A stretch of DNA of 64,000 bases from Macrococcus sp. 19Msa1099 (GCA_019357535.2 CP079955.1:744001-808000); one strand, 5' to 3'; counted from the first letter of the stretch, positions 27,508 to 36,718 are shown. The notes: generated by a model from the sequence alone, not told the origin. Numbers and translations: made by a program.

Positions 27508-29400
27508 TTGGCTACACAAAAAAAGCGTGGTTTACTAATGGAGTACTTAACGACAGTAGACCATAAAAAAATTGCAATTCTTTATTTAATCATGGGTGGA
27601 TTGTTCTTCGCCATGGGTGGTATCGAAGCGATGATCATTCGTATTCAGCTTGCAGTTCCTGAAAATGATTTCGTCTCTGCGGGATTATTCAATGAAATGA
27701 TTACGATGCACGGTACTACAATGATTTTCTTGGCAGCAATGCCATTACTGTTTGCATATATGAACGCAACAGTACCGTTACAAATTGGTGCACGTGACGT
27801 TGCATTCCCATTCCTAAATGCATTAGGGTTCTGGTTATTCTTCTTCGGAGGTGTATTCTTAAACTTATCTTGGATTTTAGGTGGCGCACCAGATGCAGGG
27901 TGGACTTCATATGCTTCACTGTCACTTGCATCAGAAGGGCATGGGATTGACTTCTATGCATTAGGTTTACAAATTTCAGGTGCTGGTACTTTAATTGCAG
28001 GGATTAACTTCCTTGTTACCATTATTAATATGCGTGCTCCTGGTATGACATTTATGCGTATGCCATTAATGACTTGGACAACATTAGTTGCTTCAGCTTT
28101 AATCGTATTCGCATTCCCTCCACTGACTATCGGATTATTCTTGCTTATTTTCGATAGAATGTTTGGAACAGGATTCTTTGTAGTATCACAAGGGGGTAAC
28201 ACAATTATCTGGGAACACTTATTCTGGATTTTCGGTCACCCTGAAGTATACATTTTAGTATTACCAGCATTCGGTATTTTCTCTGAAATATTTGCAACAT
28301 TCTCTAGAAAACGTTTGTTCGGTTATTCTGCAATGGTATTTGCAACAGTATTAATCGGTTTCTTAGGCTTCATGGTTTGGGCACACCACATGTTCACTGT
28401 AGGTCTAGGTCCAACAGCGAACGCGATTTTCGCAGTAGCGACAATGGCAATCGCCGTACCAACTGGTGTGAAGATCTTCAACTGGTTGCTTACTATCTGG
28501 GGTGGTAGTATCGAATTTACGACGCCGATGTTATATGCATTAGCGTTCATCCCTACATTCGTAATGGGTGGTGTTACTGGTGTAATGCAGGCATCAGCAC
28601 CAGCTGACTATCAGTACCATGATTCATACTTTATCGTAGCGCATTTCCACTACGTAATCGTTGGTGGGGTAGTATTCGCGTTACTTGCAGGCTTGCATTT
28701 CTACTGGCCATTAATGTTCGGTAAGATGTTAAGTGAGAAATTAGGTAAAGTTTCCTTCGCACTATTCTTTATCGGTTTCCATCTAACATTCTTCCTACAA
28801 CATTTCTTAGGATTAATGGGTATGCCACGTCGTGTATTCACTTACTTACCTGGTCAAGGTTATGACACATTTAACTTAATCTCTACTATCGGTGCTTTAA
28901 CGATGGCCGTAGCAGTCATTATTTTATTGATAAATATTATCTTAACTACAGTGAAAGGTCCTAAAGTAGGACGTGACGCTTGGGGCGATGGCCGTACGTT
29001 AGAATGGTCATTACCAATCCCAGTACCATTTTATAACTTTGCACAAACACCACTTGTGCGTGGATTAGATGCATTTGATCTTGAGAAGAAACAAGGTAAT
29101 GGTGAAATCTTACCAGCTGAGTCATTAGGTGATGTTCATATGCCAAATAACTCAATCTTACCATTCGTTCAGTCATTAGGATTATTCGTTGCAGCATTTG
29201 GTGCTTTATACTTAGCAGATGGACAAAAATGGGCACTTGATGCAGTTAAAGATTTACCGGTTCAACCATGGGCTCCATTTGTATTAGTTTTAGGTTTAGC
29301 GATTACAGCAGGAGCAATGATTACACGTTCTGTAGTTGATGATCACGGTTATCATATTACTAAAGAAGAGCTTATCGAGTACGAAAGAGGTGTTAAATAA
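27508..29400 (+). CDS. ctaD: Cytochrome caa3 oxidase subunit I
   Basis: A 630-residue catalytic subunit with 12 or more membrane helices. Ligands visible: His68 (low-spin haem, MHGTTMIF), CuB ligands His244, His293 and His294 with the cross-linked Tyr248 in GHPEVYI, and the haem pair His379/His381 in AHFHYVIVGG. The Tyr248 motif marks an A-type haem-copper oxidase that reduces O2 and pumps protons. It begins with TTG at 27508 behind a strong AGGGAGGT. Its stop overlaps the ctaE start (TAATG). Confidence 0.97.
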   Translation: MATQKKRGLLMEYLTTVDHKKIAILYLIMGGLFFAMGGIEAMIIRIQLAVPENDFVSAGLFNEMITMHGTTMIFLAAMPLLFAYMNATVPLQIGARDVAFPFLNALGFWLFFFGGVFLNLSWILGGAPDAGWTSYASLSLASEGHGIDFYALGLQISGAGTLIAGINFLVTIINMRAPGMTFMRMPLMTWTTLVASALIVFAFPPLTIGLFLLIFDRMFGTGFFVVSQGGNTIIWEHLFWIFGHPEVYILVLPAFGIFSEIFATFSRKRLFGYSAMVFATVLIGFLGFMVWAHHMFTVGLGPTANAIFAVATMAIAVPTGVKIFNWLLTIWGGSIEFTTPMLYALAFIPTFVMGGVTGVMQASAPADYQYHDSYFIVAHFHYVIVGGVVFALLAGLHFYWPLMFGKMLSEKLGKVSFALFFIGFHLTFFLQHFLGLMGMPRRVFTYLPGQGYDTFNLISTIGALTMAVAVIILLINIILTTVKGPKVGRDAWGDGRTLEWSLPIPVPFYNFAQTPLVRGLDAFDLEKKQGNGEILPAESLGDVHMPNNSILPFVQSLGLFVAAFGALYLADGQKWALDAVKDLPVQPWAPFVLVLGLAITAGAMITRSVVDDHGYHITKEELIEYERGVK

Positions 29401-30029
29401 TGGCACATCATGAAGAACAGATGACAGTCGAGAGATGGCCAAGTCATCCTGAGACAGCTTCATTAGAAGGTAAGAACAAATTATTAGGATTCTGGATTTT
29501 CCTGGGTGGAGAAACAGCACTATTTGCATCATTGTTTGCAACTTATTTAGCACTTAAGGACCATGTTCCTAGTGAAGATCATCTTTTAGCGAAAGATTTG
29601 TTTCATTTACCACTTGCATTTGTAATGACGATGTTACTTTTAACTTCGTCTCTTACAAGTGTGTATGCACTGTATCACATGAAGAACTATGATTTCAAAA
29701 AGATGATTACATGGTTAATTATCACAGTACTTCTCGGCTTAGGATTCTTAGGTCTAGAAATTTATGAGTTTGTTGAATATGTTCATAAAGGTCATACATT
29801 CCGTTCAAGTGCTTTTGGTTCAGCTTTCTACTTCTTAGTAGGAACACACGGATTCCACGTTATTATTGGATTAACTTGGATTATTCTGTTAATCGTACGT
29901 AATATGAAGCGTGGTTTAAGCGTATATAATGCAGCGAAATTTAATACAGCAGCATTATATTGGCACTTTATCGACGTAGTCTGGGTATTCATCTTTACAG
30001 TAGTTTACTTGTTAGGGGTGTTAGGATAA
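29400..30029 (+). CDS. ctaE: Cytochrome caa3 oxidase subunit III
   Basis: A 209-residue membrane protein with five helices, the short form usual in Bacillus-type oxidases. Family motifs LGFWIFLGGETALF and FLVGTHGFHVIIG are present. The start overlaps the ctaD stop by one base and its own stop overlaps the ctaF start by one base, both as TAATG, so translation is coupled across three subunits. Confidence 0.96.
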   Translation: MAHHEEQMTVERWPSHPETASLEGKNKLLGFWIFLGGETALFASLFATYLALKDHVPSEDHLLAKDLFHLPLAFVMTMLLLTSSLTSVYALYHMKNYDFKKMITWLIITVLLGLGFLGLEIYEFVEYVHKGHTFRSSAFGSAFYFLVGTHGFHVIIGLTWIILLIVRNMKRGLSVYNAAKFNTAALYWHFIDVVWVFIFTVVYLLGVLG

Positions 30030-30376
30030 TGTCAAATGAATTAAATCATACGAATTTTAATCAAGAACGCTATGAATTTGAGAAACGTTCAAGAACAGAA
30101 GAAATGAGAATGCAGGTAACAACTTTTGCAATTATGATCTTCTTAACATTTGTTTCTTTTGCAATGGTTGCAGCTGGACTAAGCAAAGAATTTGTTATCC
30201 CAGCAGTCTTATTACTCGCACTCATTCAAGTTATTCTTCAATTCTATTACTTTATGCATATGAAACATAAAGGGCATGGAACAGCTCAGTTATTTATGTT
30301 AACTGGATTGTTTATTGCAGGTAGTTTTGTTTTTATGGCGCTTTACTTAACTTGGTTAGGTGACCCATTAAAATAA
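30029..30376 (+). CDS. ctaF: Cytochrome caa3 oxidase subunit IVB
   Basis: A 115-residue protein with three membrane helices after a charged N terminus, matching the CtaF/subunit IV family; the QFYYFMHMKHKGHG segment is typical. The ATG at 30029 is chosen because a longer in-frame reading from 29960 overlaps ctaE and would add residues unlike the family. It ends the operon at a strong terminator. Confidence 0.93.
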   Translation: MSNELNHTNFNQERYEFEKRSRTEEMRMQVTTFAIMIFLTFVSFAMVAAGLSKEFVIPAVLLLALIQVILQFYYFMHMKHKGHGTAQLFMLTGLFIAGSFVFMALYLTWLGDPLK

Positions 30377-30381
30377 GAGTG

Positions 30382-30410
30382 AACCCGGAGTAATCCGGGT
30401 TTTTATTTTT
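30382..30410 (+). terminator. Terminator of the ctaBCDEF operon
   Basis: AACCCGGA/TCCGGGTT 8-bp stem with a GTAA tetraloop followed by TTTATTTTT. It separates ctaF from ctaG, which has its own -10. Confidence 0.88.
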
Positions 30411-30457
30411 GCCACAAATTAGTTGAAATATTGTGCTTTATTCTTCAAATTGTACGC

Positions 30458-30463
30458 TATAAT
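30458..30463 (+). promoter_or_regulatory. -10 box of ctaG
   Basis: A perfect TATAAT lies 37 bases before the ctaG ATG and after the ctaF terminator. No convincing -35 at 16-18 bases is seen, so the promoter may be weak or activator-dependent. Confidence 0.4.
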
Positions 30464-30499
30464 AGAAATGATTGAAGTATAAATTTTTGGAGTGATTTT

Positions 30500-31453
30500 A
30501 TGGGTAGTATTAGTTCTATCAGGATATTCGGATTTTTAGCGAACTGGAGTCCTTTCTTTTTAGTTGCCATTATTTTCACGACTATCGTGTTTTTCTTGAT
30601 AACAGGGAGATGGCGCCATGAAATTCCTGGCAATCGACCGTTGAAACGTTCAGAAGCAGTTATATTTATTATATGTATGTTTTTACTGTATGCAATGAAA
30701 GGTGCGCCAGTGGATCTACTTAGTCATATTATCTTTAGCTTCCATATGTTACAGATGGCCATCCTTTACTTACTTATCGTGCCACTGTTATTCTTTGCGA
30801 TACCGGAATATCTAATTGATTATTGTATTAAACTGCCTATTATTGAACGTGTCTTTAATTTTCTGACGCGTCCGATTATAGCGCTGATTACGTTTAATGG
30901 ATTGTTCTCAATCTATCATATTCCAGCCATACTGGATGGTTTAAAGCAGAATGCGACATTACACTCATTGTTTACAATTCTTTTGTTTATTACTGCATTC
31001 TTTATGTGGTATCCAATATTTAACAGGACAGCTCTTGAGCGTAAGCAGCTGTCAGGTCTTGTGAAGATTGGCTATATCTTCGCAATCGGCGTACTTTTGA
31101 CGCCGGCGTGCGGGCTGATTATCTTTGCCAGTCATGCCATGTATAAGACATATACAGATCCAGCGGCATGGATGAGTGCCATGACCCTTTGTGTGCCTAC
31201 AGGGACATTACAGGATATCGTTCAAAATTCGAGTATTAGTGGCCCGCAGTATTTCACAAATATGACACCAAAAGAAGATCAGCAGACCGGTGGCGTAATC
31301 ATGAAGGTGCTACAGGAAATATTCTTTGGCTTCATGCTGTTCCACGTTTTCTTTAGATGGTCAAGAGAAGAGAGAATGAGTTCTGAGGAAATAACACAGA
31401 GAAGTTTGGATGAAAAGTTACAGCAGGATGCTTATTTTAATCAATACAGATAG
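30500..31453 (+). CDS. ctaG: Cytochrome c oxidase assembly factor CtaG (caa3 type)
   Basis: A 317-residue protein with about seven membrane helices, matching the caa3_CtaG family of Firmicutes, needed in B. subtilis for active caa3 oxidase, probably for the copper centre. Unlike the alpha-proteobacterial CtaG it is polytopic, as here. Conserved HxxH-like segments (SHIIFSFHMLQM) may bind copper. It is followed after 9 bases by ctaM. Presence fits the caa3 genes just upstream. Confidence 0.92.
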   Translation: MGSISSIRIFGFLANWSPFFLVAIIFTTIVFFLITGRWRHEIPGNRPLKRSEAVIFIICMFLLYAMKGAPVDLLSHIIFSFHMLQMAILYLLIVPLLFFAIPEYLIDYCIKLPIIERVFNFLTRPIIALITFNGLFSIYHIPAILDGLKQNATLHSLFTILLFITAFFMWYPIFNRTALERKQLSGLVKIGYIFAIGVLLTPACGLIIFASHAMYKTYTDPAAWMSAMTLCVPTGTLQDIVQNSSISGPQYFTNMTPKEDQQTGGVIMKVLQEIFFGFMLFHVFFRWSREERMSSEEITQRSLDEKLQQDAYFNQYR

Positions 31454-31462
31454 GAGAAGAAT

Positions 31463-31924
31463 ATGAATTTACCAATTTTACCTACAATCAGTACGACATT
31501 TATCGTTATCAGTGCCATACTGGTAGCAATCGGATGGTTTAAAATCGCACGACGTGATATTGAAGGACATAAGAAGACGATGCTACTAGCAGGTGCAGCG
31601 GCCCTGACATTCTTTATTATCTATGCTACAAGAACAATCTTTATTGGGAATACAGCATTTGGCGGACCTGATAGTATCAAACCGTACTATACAATTTTTC
31701 TGATTTTTCATATTACACTTGCAACGACCGGTGGGGTGCTAGGATTAATCAATATTATTACGGGTCTTAAAAATAATTTAAAGATTCACCGTAGAATAGG
31801 ACCGATTGCCTCAATTATCTGGTTCTTCACAGCAATTACAGGTGTAGCTGTTTATCTACTGCTTTATGTATTTTATAAAGGTGGAGAGACAACATCGGTT
31901 ATTAAAGCGATTATAGGTGGCTAA
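31463..31924 (+). CDS. ctaM: DUF420 haem-copper oxidase assembly protein
   Basis: A 153-residue membrane protein of the DUF420 (YozB) family with four predicted helices and conserved histidines in IEGHKKTML and FLIFHITLA. In S. aureus the equivalent gene ctaM is needed for activity of the aa3-type quinol oxidase. Here it sits directly behind caa3 genes, so its client may be caa3, a quinol oxidase elsewhere, or both. AGGAGAA precedes the ATG; a strong terminator follows. Confidence 0.88.
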   Translation: MNLPILPTISTTFIVISAILVAIGWFKIARRDIEGHKKTMLLAGAAALTFFIIYATRTIFIGNTAFGGPDSIKPYYTIFLIFHITLATTGGVLGLINIITGLKNNLKIHRRIGPIASIIWFFTAITGVAVYLLLYVFYKGGETTSVIKAIIGG

Positions 31925-31927
31925 ATA

Positions 31928-31964
31928 AAAAAACGATCAGACACTATGTCTGATCGTTTTTTAT
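31928..31964. terminator. Bidirectional terminator between ctaM and the AI-2E-type gene
   Basis: A stem of about 15 bp (AAAACGATCAGAC with its complement) flanked by A-run and T-run, suitable for both converging transcripts. Confidence 0.88.
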
Positions 31965-31984
31965 ATGCATAAAGGTTTAAAGGA

Positions 31985-33034
31985 TTACACTTTAAAGTTT
32001 AAATTAAAGGCACCTGACTCTAATATGATGAGTATGATGATCAATACAATCGGCCCGATGAAGAAACCGACAAAGCCCATAAGCTTTAATCCGATAAACA
32101 TCGCAATAAGCGTAGGGAGTGGACTGAGTCCAACGCCTTTGCCCATCACTTTCGGTTCTAATACTTTTCTTTGAATGAGCAGGAAGACCGATAATAGAAC
32201 GAGTTTGACAGCGAGTGATGAGTCTCCAGTTATATATGCATAGAGCGCCCATGGAATAGTCACACCTGTAGCACCGAGTATGGGCAGCAAATCGACGAGG
32301 CAAATGATAAAGCTTAATACGAGTGCATTTTTTGGTGTGATAAATAACAGTCCGATAAAGGTGAAGAACCAGGTGATTCCGGATAATATAAAAGCCGCAC
32401 GCAGCATACCAAATACGGATGAGGATACTCTTTTCCATATATACATCGCTTTTTCATAAGTTTTATCGTACGTATGCTTTCTGATAAAGGCATGCATATT
32501 CGGTATTTCCAGCATAAATAAAAATAAGGCGACTAAAAACACAAGTCCAGAAATAAAAGTTTCTGGTAAGCTTGCAACTAAATTAGTGATACGTTCAGCG
32601 TTAAAATAGTTTAATATTGCATCTCTTAGATTAAATAGAAATTTCTGAGTTTCATCAAATAATGCATTGGAAACACTTTCTGGAATCATCTTAGCAAGTC
32701 GTGCTTCAAATTGTGTCCATGCATCTAATATATTGTTCATCTTGTCTGGCAAGTCTTTTGAAAACTGAATAATATGCTGGATAAGCTTCGTTAAGAATAA
32801 ATACATAAATAATAGGATAAACGACAGGATAGAAGTATAAACAATCGTTACGCTCCATTTTCGGCTCCTCACCTTTTGCTCCAGCAACTTTACAAAGGGC
32901 TCTATCATAAGCGCCAGAATAAGTGCGACGATAAGCGGAATGGATATCGGAACGATAAAGTAGAAGAAGAGCAGTGCGATGACCGCAATTGCTAAGAATG
33001 CGATATTTCTTTTTGTTATTAGTCGTTTGAACAT
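31985..33034 (-). CDS. AI-2E family transporter (YtvI-like)
   Basis: A 349-residue integral membrane protein with about eight hydrophobic segments and the central soluble helical region (about 90-170) typical of the AI-2 exporter/YtvI superfamily; the C-terminal half contains the family segment DLLPILGATGVTIPWALY. The substrate cannot be read from sequence: relatives export AI-2, act as Na+/H+ antiporters, or are uncharacterised. GAGGTGAT precedes the ATG. Confidence 0.88.
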   Translation of the reverse strand: MFKRLITKRNIAFLAIAVIALLFFYFIVPISIPLIVALILALMIEPFVKLLEQKVRSRKWSVTIVYTSILSFILLFMYLFLTKLIQHIIQFSKDLPDKMNNILDAWTQFEARLAKMIPESVSNALFDETQKFLFNLRDAILNYFNAERITNLVASLPETFISGLVFLVALFLFMLEIPNMHAFIRKHTYDKTYEKAMYIWKRVSSSVFGMLRAAFILSGITWFFTFIGLLFITPKNALVLSFIICLVDLLPILGATGVTIPWALYAYITGDSSLAVKLVLLSVFLLIQRKVLEPKVMGKGVGLSPLPTLIAMFIGLKLMGFVGFFIGPIVLIIILIILESGAFNLNFKV

Positions 33035-33046
33035 TGCATCACCTCA

Positions 33047-33092
33047 TATAATAAACAACCGAATGAAACATAGAAAATTATGCATCACTCGG
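33047..33092 (-). terminator. Terminator of the YugN-like gene
   Basis: On the minus strand an imperfect hairpin (CCGAGTGA with its partner, then GCATA/TATGT) is followed by TTGTTTATT. It precedes the next minus-strand gene by about 15 bases, so partial read-through is possible. Confidence 0.5.
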
Positions 33093-33104
33093 CTATACTT
33101 AATA

Positions 33105-33464
33105 TTATTTTTGAATTGCTACGATATCATTAAATACTTTATTGATTGTTCGTTTGCAATGGTCCACAAGCTTATCTGAGAAGTATTCATCTTCTCCGTA
33201 TTCAATACCTGTTGGATAATAATGTTTACCTAAATAAGGGTCCATCATCTGAAGTTTGGCATCACGTGCTCCAACATCCCCTTCAACTGCGTAACCAGGA
33301 ATACGTAGGTAGTAGATTCCTTCATCAAGTTCGTATTTTAAGTCGTAGGTTACACGTTCGTAATCCCAATGCCCGCCAAGAACAAAGCCATGCTTATTCA
33401 TTACGTGCTGGATTAATGATTGATCAGCAACGATTGATTCAATGCCTGAATTTGCGAATACCAT
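33105..33464 (-). CDS. YugN-like family protein
   Basis: A 119-residue soluble protein matching the YugN-like family: N-terminal helix, then beta strands around GGHWDYERVTYDLKYEL and the YYLRIPGYAVEGDV segment. Function unknown. AGGGAGG precedes the ATG on the minus strand and a good promoter lies just upstream. Monocistronic. Confidence 0.85.
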   Translation of the reverse strand: MVFANSGIESIVADQSLIQHVMNKHGFVLGGHWDYERVTYDLKYELDEGIYYLRIPGYAVEGDVGARDAKLQMMDPYLGKHYYPTGIEYGEDEYFSDKLVDHCKRTINKVFNDIVAIQK

Positions 33465-33497
33465 ATTATAGTTCCTCCCTAAGTCATTCTACTTTTA

Positions 33498-33526
33498 ATT
33501 TTATGATAAAATCATACTTTCTGCAA
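33498..33526 (-). promoter_or_regulatory. Promoter of the YugN-like gene
   Basis: On the minus strand TTGCAG and TAAAAT are exactly 17 bases apart, ending 34 bases before the start codon. Confidence 0.6.
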
Positions 33527-33604
33527 TCGAATATTCATTTGATTTTAAATAATGTTAAAATAGTTATAGAATAAAGGAAGATTGTCAGGAATTGAGGTGT
33601 ATTT

Positions 33605-34675
33605 TTGAAAAGTATATTGATAAAGTTATTATTTATATTACTTGGCTCGATATTTTTATTTTATCTGTTCTATTCGCCGTCGAGCAAGTTTGATATATTA
33701 GAAAATCCAGCAAAGGATAAAGTTTCGCATAAACAAATTGAAAAAAAAATAACGCATTCAGTAAAGCAACCTGCTTTAACTGAGGGGATCGGTCAGTATA
33801 TCGGTAAACCTATCGATGTAATGACGAATAAATTTGGTTATCCGAATCGTATCTATAGTTCGAACTTCAGTTACAGAAATTTTGTTTATAAATTGAAGGA
33901 TGCCTATTATATTGTTGGAGTGAAAGACAACCGCATCAAGATGATCTATGCGACAGGCAAGGATGCAGATGTTGCACCGTATGAAATATTAAGTCCTTCC
34001 GGCAAAATGTTCGATGGTAGCAATATTGTATCAGAACCTATTATTTCTACGCAGGATGGAGATTATCAGTTCCAGTTATCTGAGGCTGACATAAAGACGC
34101 AGGCACTTGTGGAATATGAAGGGCTCTTTATGCAGGTCTTTATCGATAGGTTTACAGGTAAAATAATGGCGGTGAGATATCTTTCTCCGGATACATTAGT
34201 AGAAATGCAGCCCTATGCAATGAGTTATAATGGAAAGACGATAGAGAAGAAGCTCAAGGACGAAGTGCATCGAATAGAAGAAATTGCTATTAACAGTAAT
34301 GAGGTCCTTACGATGTTTGAACTGACAAACACAATGCGTGAACTGAATGCACTTGAACCTCTAGATACGAATGAAATTATCAATCATACTGCTCAGTTTC
34401 AAGTAGCTAAGCTCAGCAATGAGAAGCAGCAGGTCACATCGGTAGAAGACGAGATCGGCTCTAAACTCAGTGCCGAAGGAATCGATTATCATCATCTGTC
34501 TCAAAACATCGCCTATAACTTTGAAGATGTACCAGGTGTTATCAATAGCTGGATGAATTCAGTGGAACATCGTAACAATCTATTGAATAAAAACATCAAC
34601 GCGATGGGTGGAGGCATTTCAGGGAGCTATAACTCACTTATATTTTTAGAGGATTTATCATTGAAAGAAGATTAG
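33605..34675 (+). CDS. CAP-domain membrane-anchored protein (YlbC-like)
   Basis: A 356-residue protein with an N-terminal membrane anchor (about 5-23), a linker, a CAP-associated N-terminal domain (about 60-205, starting IGQYIGKPIDVMTNKFGYP) and a C-terminal CAP/SCP domain (about 230-350, with VEHRNNLLN). Resembles YlbC of B. subtilis; its role on the outer surface is unknown. The start is TTG at 33605, five bases after GAGGTG. It leads a unit with ylbF (11-base gap) and a methyltransferase-like gene. Confidence 0.87.
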   Translation: MKSILIKLLFILLGSIFLFYLFYSPSSKFDILENPAKDKVSHKQIEKKITHSVKQPALTEGIGQYIGKPIDVMTNKFGYPNRIYSSNFSYRNFVYKLKDAYYIVGVKDNRIKMIYATGKDADVAPYEILSPSGKMFDGSNIVSEPIISTQDGDYQFQLSEADIKTQALVEYEGLFMQVFIDRFTGKIMAVRYLSPDTLVEMQPYAMSYNGKTIEKKLKDEVHRIEEIAINSNEVLTMFELTNTMRELNALEPLDTNEIINHTAQFQVAKLSNEKQQVTSVEDEIGSKLSAEGIDYHHLSQNIAYNFEDVPGVINSWMNSVEHRNNLLNKNINAMGGGISGSYNSLIFLEDLSLKED

Positions 34676-34686
34676 GAAGTGAAGTC

Positions 34687-35109
34687 TTGTTATATACAGA
34701 AGAAATATTTGAATGTATTGAAAGTGCTGAACACATCAATACGATGTTAAAGCACAGTAGCGCCTATCATGAATACCGTGATAGCTATATAGAAATTGCA
34801 CAAAATAAAGAGGTGCAGCAGCTGAAACGTGATTTTCTGAAAATAAAAATACAATATGAGGAAGTTCAACGATTTGGCAGGTATCATCCAGACTATACGA
34901 AGATTATGATGGAGACAAGAAAGCGTAAGAAGGCATATGATATGCATCCACTTGTAGTCCTGTTTAAACAGAAGGAAACGCAATTGCAGCAGTTACTAGA
35001 TGAGATTATTACCATCGTGGCACATGCGATTTCAAATGAAGTAAAGGTTGAAAGAGGGAATCCGTTTTTTGTAGATCATGTTTGCAGTTCGGGGTGTGGC
35101 TGTAGTTAG
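34687..35109 (+). CDS. ylbF: YlbF, subunit of the Y-complex for RNA maturation
   Basis: A 140-residue helical protein of the YlbF/YmcA family. In B. subtilis YlbF, YmcA and YaaT form a complex that guides RNase Y processing of operon transcripts. The Cys-rich C terminus CSSGCGC is intact; such residues have been linked to iron-sulfur binding in the complex. It starts at TTG 34687 with GGAAGTGA upstream. Gene order CAP-ylbF-methyltransferase with gaps under 12 bases indicates an operon. Confidence 0.9.
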   Translation: MLYTEEIFECIESAEHINTMLKHSSAYHEYRDSYIEIAQNKEVQQLKRDFLKIKIQYEEVQRFGRYHPDYTKIMMETRKRKKAYDMHPLVVLFKQKETQLQQLLDEIITIVAHAISNEVKVERGNPFFVDHVCSSGCGCS

Positions 35110-35117
35110 GAGGATAT

Positions 35118-35681
35118 ATGAAAGAGGATAAGTTGATTCAAAAATGGATAAGAAAGAAGAAATTTTTGAATCGGCCGGATGAAATGCTTTATCGTAGTCG
35201 AAGTACAGATTTGCTCTACACACAGTGGATGAGTGCCTATATACTTAAATATATTCATTTTAACTATCATGATAAGGTGCTATGTATCGGTTGCCATGGT
35301 GGAAAGTGGGTTAGTGATATCGATAGAACGGTGAATATCAAAGGATATATACTCGATCAGTCCGTACGTCAACTCCAGTATGCCATGCATCTTTATCCGC
35401 ATTTCAACTATGATATTTCTGATGAGCATCTTCCCTTTAAAGAACGTAAGTTTCATAAAGTGATTATCAATCAGCCTTTTGACAGTTTCTATGAACATGA
35501 GGCGCTCATTCAAGAACTGCAGCGTGTTACAAAGAAAAAAGGGCGCATCATCCTGTTTCAGCGTAAAGGTATTTTACATCCAAAGTTGAATCTTGAGCCA
35601 TTGTTACAAAATACTATATTAACGGTGACACAAGAAACTGCATATAAAAATATGCTGATTTATGAGCTTAAAAGGAAATAA
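35118..35681 (+). CDS. Methyltransferase-like protein (class I SAM fold)
   Basis: A 187-residue protein with a Rossmann-type methyltransferase pattern: VLCIGCHGGKWVSDID as motif I (GCHGG replacing the usual GxGxG), an acidic residue after the next strand, then PFKERKFHKVIINQPFD and a KKKGRIILF strand. The motif I glycines are only partly conserved, so SAM binding is likely but not certain. The substrate is unknown. It starts 8 bases behind ylbF with AGGAGGAT. A strong terminator overlaps its end. Confidence 0.72.
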   Translation: MKEDKLIQKWIRKKKFLNRPDEMLYRSRSTDLLYTQWMSAYILKYIHFNYHDKVLCIGCHGGKWVSDIDRTVNIKGYILDQSVRQLQYAMHLYPHFNYDISDEHLPFKERKFHKVIINQPFDSFYEHEALIQELQRVTKKKGRIILFQRKGILHPKLNLEPLLQNTILTVTQETAYKNMLIYELKRK

Positions 35682-35718
35682 ATAAGAAACATCGTGCGTA
35701 CGCACGATGTTTCTTATT
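35681..35718. terminator. Bidirectional terminator after the methyltransferase-like gene
   Basis: An almost continuous palindrome of 38 bases, AATAAGAAACATCGTGCG and its complement around TA; it serves the plus-strand unit and the converging phosphodiesterase gene. T-tracts are short. Confidence 0.75.
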
Positions 35719-35724
35719 ATCATA

Positions 35725-36636
35725 TTATTGACTAATATTTCGTTTAAGCCTCATCGCAATGTCTGGTCGATCGGTGACGATTGTATGGGCACCAGCCTTT
35801 AACAATTGTTTCATCTGATCGATACTATTGATAACCCAATAACCGGGGGCGACATTTTGAGATTGCAGAAATTGTATAAACTGAGGTTGTGCCAATGAAA
35901 TGCCATAAAAATGCGTAGGAATCTGAAACGTATCCGCCTGTACATGAGCCATATTTTTATAGTTAGTACTATAAAGCAGAAAAGTACGTGCGACTTCTTT
36001 TTCTCCGGCACCATATGCGATCTCTTTATCACATCGGTTACGGAAGCGTCTGATCTGCTCATCATAGAAACTTGTGATTAATACTTGATTGAAAGCTTGA
36101 GCATCTTCAATGACTGCATATAATGCGTCGATGATACGTTTGCCAGCAGCTGTATCCGGTCCATCTTTAATATCAATATTAATACGAATATCTGGAAATA
36201 TGCGGATAAGGTCTGATAATGTTACAATCTTTGCATCTGGATGGGCACGAAATGGCTGCTCACCATTAATATCTGTAAATCGGTAGCCAAAGTCAAGCAT
36301 CTGTAACTCTGCTAACGTATGATCATATACAAGTCCTGATCCATTACTCACGCGGTCAACCGTAGCATCATGCAGCACAACGACCTCATTATCACGCGTT
36401 AAGCGAATATCAATCTCAAAGCCATCTACATCAAGTGTCTGAGCATGCTTGAACGCGAGCATTGTATGTTCAGGACGTAACTGCAGCCCGCCACGGTGTG
36501 CAAATATATAAGGTGCATGACCTTTAAAGTATGGTTTAACATTTTTGGCTGCTGGCGCTTTTCGTCTGCTGATAAGCGCCGTACTAACGGCGTAGAAAGC
36601 ACCACCTATGGCAAGTAGTTTCATATATTTATTCAA
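35725..36636 (-). CDS. Glycerophosphodiester phosphodiesterase family protein
   Basis: A 303-residue GDPD-family enzyme with one N-terminal membrane segment (about 7-22) and catalytic motifs intact: AHRGG, PEHT, EIDIRLTRDNEVVVLHD with the metal-binding Glu/Asp and His. It should hydrolyse glycerophosphodiesters to glycerol-3-phosphate at or outside the membrane. I start at TTG 36636 because GGAGG lies 8 bases upstream; a longer reading to 36750 has no ribosome binding site and would run through the ylbG promoter region. Confidence 0.9.
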   Translation of the reverse strand: MNKYMKLLAIGGAFYAVSTALISRRKAPAAKNVKPYFKGHAPYIFAHRGGLQLRPEHTMLAFKHAQTLDVDGFEIDIRLTRDNEVVVLHDATVDRVSNGSGLVYDHTLAELQMLDFGYRFTDINGEQPFRAHPDAKIVTLSDLIRIFPDIRINIDIKDGPDTAAGKRIIDALYAVIEDAQAFNQVLITSFYDEQIRRFRNRCDKEIAYGAGEKEVARTFLLYSTNYKNMAHVQADTFQIPTHFYGISLAQPQFIQFLQSQNVAPGYWVINSIDQMKQLLKAGAHTIVTDRPDIAMRLKRNISQ

Positions 36637-36684
36637 CTGTTTGACCTCCGAATAATTTTGATAATTTAATTTTAACAGAACACA

Positions 36685-36693
36685 TGGTACTAT
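36685..36693 (+). promoter_or_regulatory. Extended -10 promoter of ylbG
   Basis: TGGTACTAT fits an extended -10 (TGn plus TACTAT), 26 bases before the ylbG start. A TTGATA lies upstream at 24 bases, too far for a normal spacer. Confidence 0.35.
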
Positions 36694-36718
36694 TAAAGAA
36701 ATGAAAGAGAGGAATATG

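Noticed and set aside
32004-32438. 144-codon frame in the AI-2E-type gene
   Set aside because: Same strand, shifted frame of a clear membrane protein; no family resemblance and no ribosome binding site.
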